A DNA stretch of 64,000 bases from Clostridia bacterium (GTDB lineage Bacteria > Bacillota > Clostridia > Oscillospirales > Acutalibacteraceae): positions 1 through 64,000 of the forward strand of contig JAFQCH010000007.1 of assembly GCA_017416485.1 (NCBI GenBank), given 5' to 3'. How positions within the stretch are numbered: position 1 is the stretch's first letter; each line of letters opens with the position of its first letter. Positions 61,285 to 64,000 of the stretch are shown in pieces. A model generated the notes under the pieces. The model made no database searches and had not been told where the DNA came from. It saw only the letters and a list, made by a program, of their open reading frames with translations. Position numbers and translations under genes: made by a program.

Positions 61285-61314
61285 CAGTTAGTCGGGTTGC
61301 ACCCGACTAACTGT
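61284..61314. terminator. Terminator-like hairpin after plsC
   Basis: ACAGTTAGTCGGGT and ACCCGACTAACTGT form a perfect stem around a short loop immediately after the stop codon. No T-run follows; the palindromic element begins at once. Confidence 0.7.
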
Positions 61315-61567
61315 AAATGCAAAATGCAGGAATGCAAAATGCAAAATTAAAGGGTCGCTTCGCTCCGATTATATATAGAGCATGAAGCAAGAACATCAAA
61401 AAATTAAACAATGTTGTTTTCAAATATTCGCAATTCGCTTTATGCAATATCGAGTGTAAAAATATTAAAAACTGAAATTTGAAACAACAAAAATATATTT
61501 TCTATAATGGCAACGCCATTCCGATAATTTTGCATTTTCCATTTTCCATTTTGCATTTTGCATTTAC
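61311..61567. repeat. 257-bp GCAAAAT palindromic element
   Basis: This gene-free stretch has a left arm of AAATGCAAAATGC-type units (61314-61349) and a right arm of the complement (61529-61567). Inside each is a hairpin-prone block: AGGGTCGCTTCGCTCCGATT (61350-61369) on the left and AATGGCAACGCCATT (about 61507-61521) on the right, with AT-rich sequence between. The left arm with its hairpin block recurs, inverted, at 1-118. No ORF and no clear promoter are present. It may be a non-autonomous mobile element. Confidence 0.75.
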
Positions 61568-61618
61568 CTCTCCGCTTCCCCGCAATCTTAAAAATCTTTA
61601 CAAACGGAGGTAAAGTAA

Positions 61619-62443
61619 ATGGCTTACAAATTGTTTGCAAACCATTGCCACGTGTTTCCCGACGGCGCAAAAGACAATGCGCAGATCCGCGATTTAAAAC
61701 AGCTTATGCAGGAATGCGGCATCGACAAAGCCGTCTGCTTCACCTGTTTTCAGGAACAGTATGACCGTTGCGGTGTCCCCGGCGACCCGAATACATGGCT
61801 GTATAACCAAATCAAGGACGACCCCACACTGGTCGGCTTCGGCACCATCGATTTCAACCGCGATGACATCACAGAGCAAGTCGAATACATCGCATCGCTC
61901 GGCTTCAAGGGTATCAAAATTCACCCCGCCTGGCAGGAAATCAATATCATGTGCGACAAAGCACGCAAGGTTTATGAAAAGGCACAGGAACGCGGGCTGT
62001 TTTTGTCGTTCCACACGGGACTGCACTGGCACCGCCTTGCCGACTACAATGTGCTTTTGTTTGATGAGGTCGCATGGCATTATCCGCGTCTTCGTTTCAG
62101 CATGGAACACATCGGCGGCTATCACTTTTTCCGCGATGCCCTCGCCGTCATCTGCAACAACCGCCGTGCGGCACCCTATCCCACGGTGTATGCAGGATGG
62201 ACAAGTGTCGGCGAAGAAAATGAAGAAGTCCCCGGCGGTTGGCATCTGTCCGATATTGAACTGCGCACCGTCGTCAAACAAACGGGGCACGATCACAGCT
62301 GTTTCGGCCTTGATTTTCCCTACAACGATGCAGGCGACACCAAACGCTTCATCGAACGCATTAAAAATATGGACATTCCCGAAGAAGCCAAAGAAGGCAT
62401 CCTTGGCAAAAACCTTGCCGATGCACTGGGAATCGAACTGTAA
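61619..62443 (+). CDS. Amidohydrolase-family TIM-barrel protein
   Basis: The 274-residue protein has the amidohydrolase start HCH (His9, His11), GIKIHPAWQE (carboxylate/His on strand 4), LSFHTGLHWH, FSMEHIGGYH and a C-terminal GLDFPYNDAG with the last metal Asp. This is the amidohydrolase_2 pattern of decarboxylase/hydrolase enzymes. The substrate is unknown. There is no signal peptide. AAACGGAGG lies upstream of the start. Palindromic elements sit on both sides (61311-61567 and 62446-62668). Confidence 0.85.
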   Translation: MAYKLFANHCHVFPDGAKDNAQIRDLKQLMQECGIDKAVCFTCFQEQYDRCGVPGDPNTWLYNQIKDDPTLVGFGTIDFNRDDITEQVEYIASLGFKGIKIHPAWQEINIMCDKARKVYEKAQERGLFLSFHTGLHWHRLADYNVLLFDEVAWHYPRLRFSMEHIGGYHFFRDALAVICNNRRAAPYPTVYAGWTSVGEENEEVPGGWHLSDIELRTVVKQTGHDHSCFGLDFPYNDAGDTKRFIERIKNMDIPEEAKEGILGKNLADALGIEL

Positions 62444-62445
62444 AC

Positions 62446-62668
62446 AAGGGGCTGTTGCATTTAGATGCAGAAGGCTTTTTCTTCGCCCCGAAGCTGTATG
62501 CGGATACCGCGAGAGGGCGAAAAGACTTAAAAAAGAAAAATAGCGTTTTTATGTTCCTTATTTGCGGATTATAAATCATAAAAACAGATGTTCTTAAGCG
62601 ACATCAGCCTAAGAGCATCTGCTTTTTTATTCTTTCTTTTTGGTCTGCGCTAAATGCAACAGCCCCTT
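62446..62668. repeat. 223-bp MITE-like element with 19-bp terminal inverted repeats
   Basis: Perfect 19-bp ends (AAGGGGCTGTTGCATTTAG at 62446 and its complement at 62650-62668) frame a gene-free segment. The GGCTGTTGCA core resembles ends of DDE transposons of IS1182/IS5-like type, so this may be a non-autonomous derivative. Inside are a hairpin GTTTTTATG ... CATAAAAAC and a terminator-like hairpin CAGATGTTCTTAAG ... CCTAAGAGCATCTG followed by T6 (62582-62627). The element lies 3 bp after the amidohydrolase stop. Confidence 0.75.
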
Positions 62669-62681
62669 TCATGTGAAATCC

Positions 62682-63515
62682 TTAAAAAATTGTTAGTTCT
62701 CTGGCATGGTTCTGATAGCCGACATCGGTAACAAACTGCGGTCTGCCCGGGGCAATGTCGCTGACGAAACTGAAATGAACATGCCCCGCGAGCACTGCTT
62801 TAATTTGCGGTTGCGATTTGATAAAATCAACCATTTCCGCTGTTATGCCGCGCGGTCTGATTTCGATTGCTCTCCATTCGTCAAACGGCAGATGGTCTTC
62901 ATCACAACCCACAAGGTAAGTGCTGCTGCCGGGATGGGTGATGCTGATGTGATAGTCATACAGCGACTGCTCAAACAGCGGTGCATGCAGACACAAAATG
63001 ATCGGCAGACCTTTTTCGATCTCTTTTTTCAGCCTTGCCATCTGCCACGGCTCGAACTGATGATAACTGTCGTCGATGCTGACAAAATTGACTCCGCCGA
63101 CGATCTTTGTGTTAAAAAAGAGGGGTGCACCGAGCCCGGGCATCATTTCGCGGAAACTGTTCATCTTGTAAGCATAATCTTCATACGCTTCGCCGACATA
63201 TTGGGAAAATTCGTGATTGCCCGCGGCAAAAAACACCTTTTCATCGGCAAGAATTGTTCCGGCAAAATCGAAATTCGCGTGCGAGGTAAAGTCGATCAGG
63301 TCGCCTGTGTGGACGATCAGGTCGCAATTTTCTCTGCCGTAAGCAAGTTGTTCTTCCAGATTTCTTTCCCGATCGGGACTGTTGAATCTTTTGGCAAGTG
63401 CTTTTTTTCTTTCGTTGTCGCGGTCATCGCACAGGGCTATGTGGCTGTCTGTGATGTGAAGGATTTTCAAGGGTTTTTCAAGTCCGATATGAAGTGTGCA
63501 TTTTTCGAGCTTCAT
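62682..63515 (-). CDS. Calcineurin-like metallophosphoesterase
   Basis: The 277-residue phosphoesterase has the five metal motifs: HITDSHIAL (Asp23, His25), VHTGDLID, AAGNHEF, CLHAPLF and LAGHVHF. There is no signal peptide. The family covers phosphatases and nucleases, and the substrate cannot be told. AGGAGG precedes the ATG. It is a single gene between a MITE-like element and a terminator. Confidence 0.9.
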   Translation of the reverse strand: MKLEKCTLHIGLEKPLKILHITDSHIALCDDRDNERKKALAKRFNSPDRERNLEEQLAYGRENCDLIVHTGDLIDFTSHANFDFAGTILADEKVFFAAGNHEFSQYVGEAYEDYAYKMNSFREMMPGLGAPLFFNTKIVGGVNFVSIDDSYHQFEPWQMARLKKEIEKGLPIILCLHAPLFEQSLYDYHISITHPGSSTYLVGCDEDHLPFDEWRAIEIRPRGITAEMVDFIKSQPQIKAVLAGHVHFSFVSDIAPGRPQFVTDVGYQNHARELTIF

Positions 63516-63572
63516 AAAACTCGCCTCCTTTTTCTGCCTGTATTATACCATTTTATTCTCCGCTTGTACAGC

Positions 63573-63613
63573 AAAAAAGTGCTCTCACCCGACAGTGAAA
63601 GCACTTTCTTTTT
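63573..63613. terminator. Terminator (AGTGC family copy 5)
   Basis: AAAAAAGTGCTCTCAC and GTGAAAGCACTTTCTTTTTT pair around a CCGACA loop. It lies downstream of the truncated SGNH gene (minus) and upstream of the metallophosphoesterase gene. Confidence 0.85.
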
Positions 63614-63618
63614 TCAGT

Positions 63619-64000
63619 TTACAGCGGCATGACAAGTTTGCTTGCGATGAAGTCATAAATCAGTCCGAAGAACCAGAAAATATCAGCCAGCACATTCACA
63701 GAACCGCCAATCAGTTTGGAAAGCCGGAAATCCTGTCCCTTTTCGGTGATAACGGGTTCGGTTGCAGTGCCGAGGGAAAGTTCGTTGAGGGTGGCAAGCA
63801 CGGCAATTGCGATTTTTTCATTACCCATGGCAGAGGGGTGAATGCCGTCATCGGCAAAGTTGTCTGTGGTGTCAAGCAGTGCGGTTGCAACGTCCACAAT
63901 CACGATTTCACCGGGATTTTCCTGTGCGAAGCGAACCATTTCGGCATTGAGTCTGTCGGCGCCCTGCTGATACACTTCGCCGACATGGCCTGTCTGCGGG
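63619..64000 (-). CDS. SGNH/GDSL-family hydrolase, C-terminal part (cut by window end)
   Basis: The open frame runs to the window edge, so only the last 127 codons are seen. DDGIHPSAMGNEKIA carries the block V Asp-x-x-His of SGNH esterases, preceded by VIVDVATALLD. The C-terminus ends in a hydrophobic aromatic segment, DIFWFFGLIYDFIASKLVMP, separated from the domain by a linker. This tail resembles those of other secreted proteins here and could hold the enzyme at the membrane. The N-terminus, and hence the signal peptide, is not in the window. Confidence 0.8.
   Translation of the reverse strand, partial: PQTGHVGEVYQQGADRLNAEMVRFAQENPGEIVIVDVATALLDTTDNFADDGIHPSAMGNEKIAIAVLATLNELSLGTATEPVITEKGQDFRLSKLIGGSVNVLADIFWFFGLIYDFIASKLVMPL

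Overview
The window reads as chromosomal DNA of a Gram-positive Clostridia (Bacillota), probably a gut Oscillospiraceae/Ruminococcaceae-type anaerobe. I infer this from strong AGGAGG-type ribosome sites, a perfect CIRCE heat-shock operator, a class B-like sortase, dockerin and cohesin-like modules, a collagen-like surface protein, and typical Bacillota housekeeping genes (TrmFO, YqeG, YqeK, RsfS, DUF951, YhbY). No rRNA, tRNA, CRISPR array, prophage or complete insertion sequence was seen.

Layout. 0-3 kb: a membrane endonuclease/exonuclease/phosphatase-fold (EEP) protein, a family 2 glycosyltransferase with a TPR-like tail and a collagen-like protein, all on minus. 3.2-12.6 kb: a plus-strand surface cluster with an 846-residue sortase, a tail-anchored unknown, GalE, a dockerin protein, a secreted unknown, and a protein joining cohesin-like, dockerin and Ig-like domains. 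12.7-17.2 kb: a small membrane protein, cysE-cysS, a structured palindromic element, a 41-residue ORF and a secreted PHP-domain protein. 17.3-20.9 kb: a minus-strand peptidoglycan cluster (hydrolase, MurF with a membrane extension, Ddl with a Gly/Lys insert). 21-26.4 kb: a 491-bp palindromic element, an FAD oxidoreductase, an EEP lipoprotein, a hidden type I toxin-antitoxin module, Hsp20, CIRCE and a Gfo/Idh/MocA oxidoreductase. 26.4-33.7 kb: a lipoprotein, a GH5 glucanase, a large unknown with DUF951, an S1-domain protein, VanW, YqeG and a TIM-barrel protein.

33.8-54.8 kb is one unbroken run of 18 co-directional, mostly overlapping genes: yfbR-like, two M42 peptidases, a GNAT protein, a SpoU methyltransferase, dprA, topA, trmFO, rnc, a radical SAM gene, smc, ftsY, rdgB, yhbY, nadD, yqeK, rsfS and leuS. 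It couples nucleotide hygiene, DNA topology and segregation, RNA processing, protein targeting, NAD synthesis and translation.

54.8-64 kb is more accessory. It holds an AT-rich island (a leucine-rich-repeat-like protein, a decayed fragment, and an AAA ATPase between two identical 40-bp repeats), a small membrane protein, a beta-helix glycosidase-like protein, exoA, plsC, an amidohydrolase, a metallophosphoesterase and a truncated SGNH hydrolase.

The most unusual signal is non-coding. At least five intergenic spaces hold long imperfect palindromes of about 220-490 bp with internal hairpins; one lies inside the leader of the type I toxin, and another is present in inverted copies at both ends of the window. 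A single terminator sequence is also reused five times between 54.7 and 63.6 kb.
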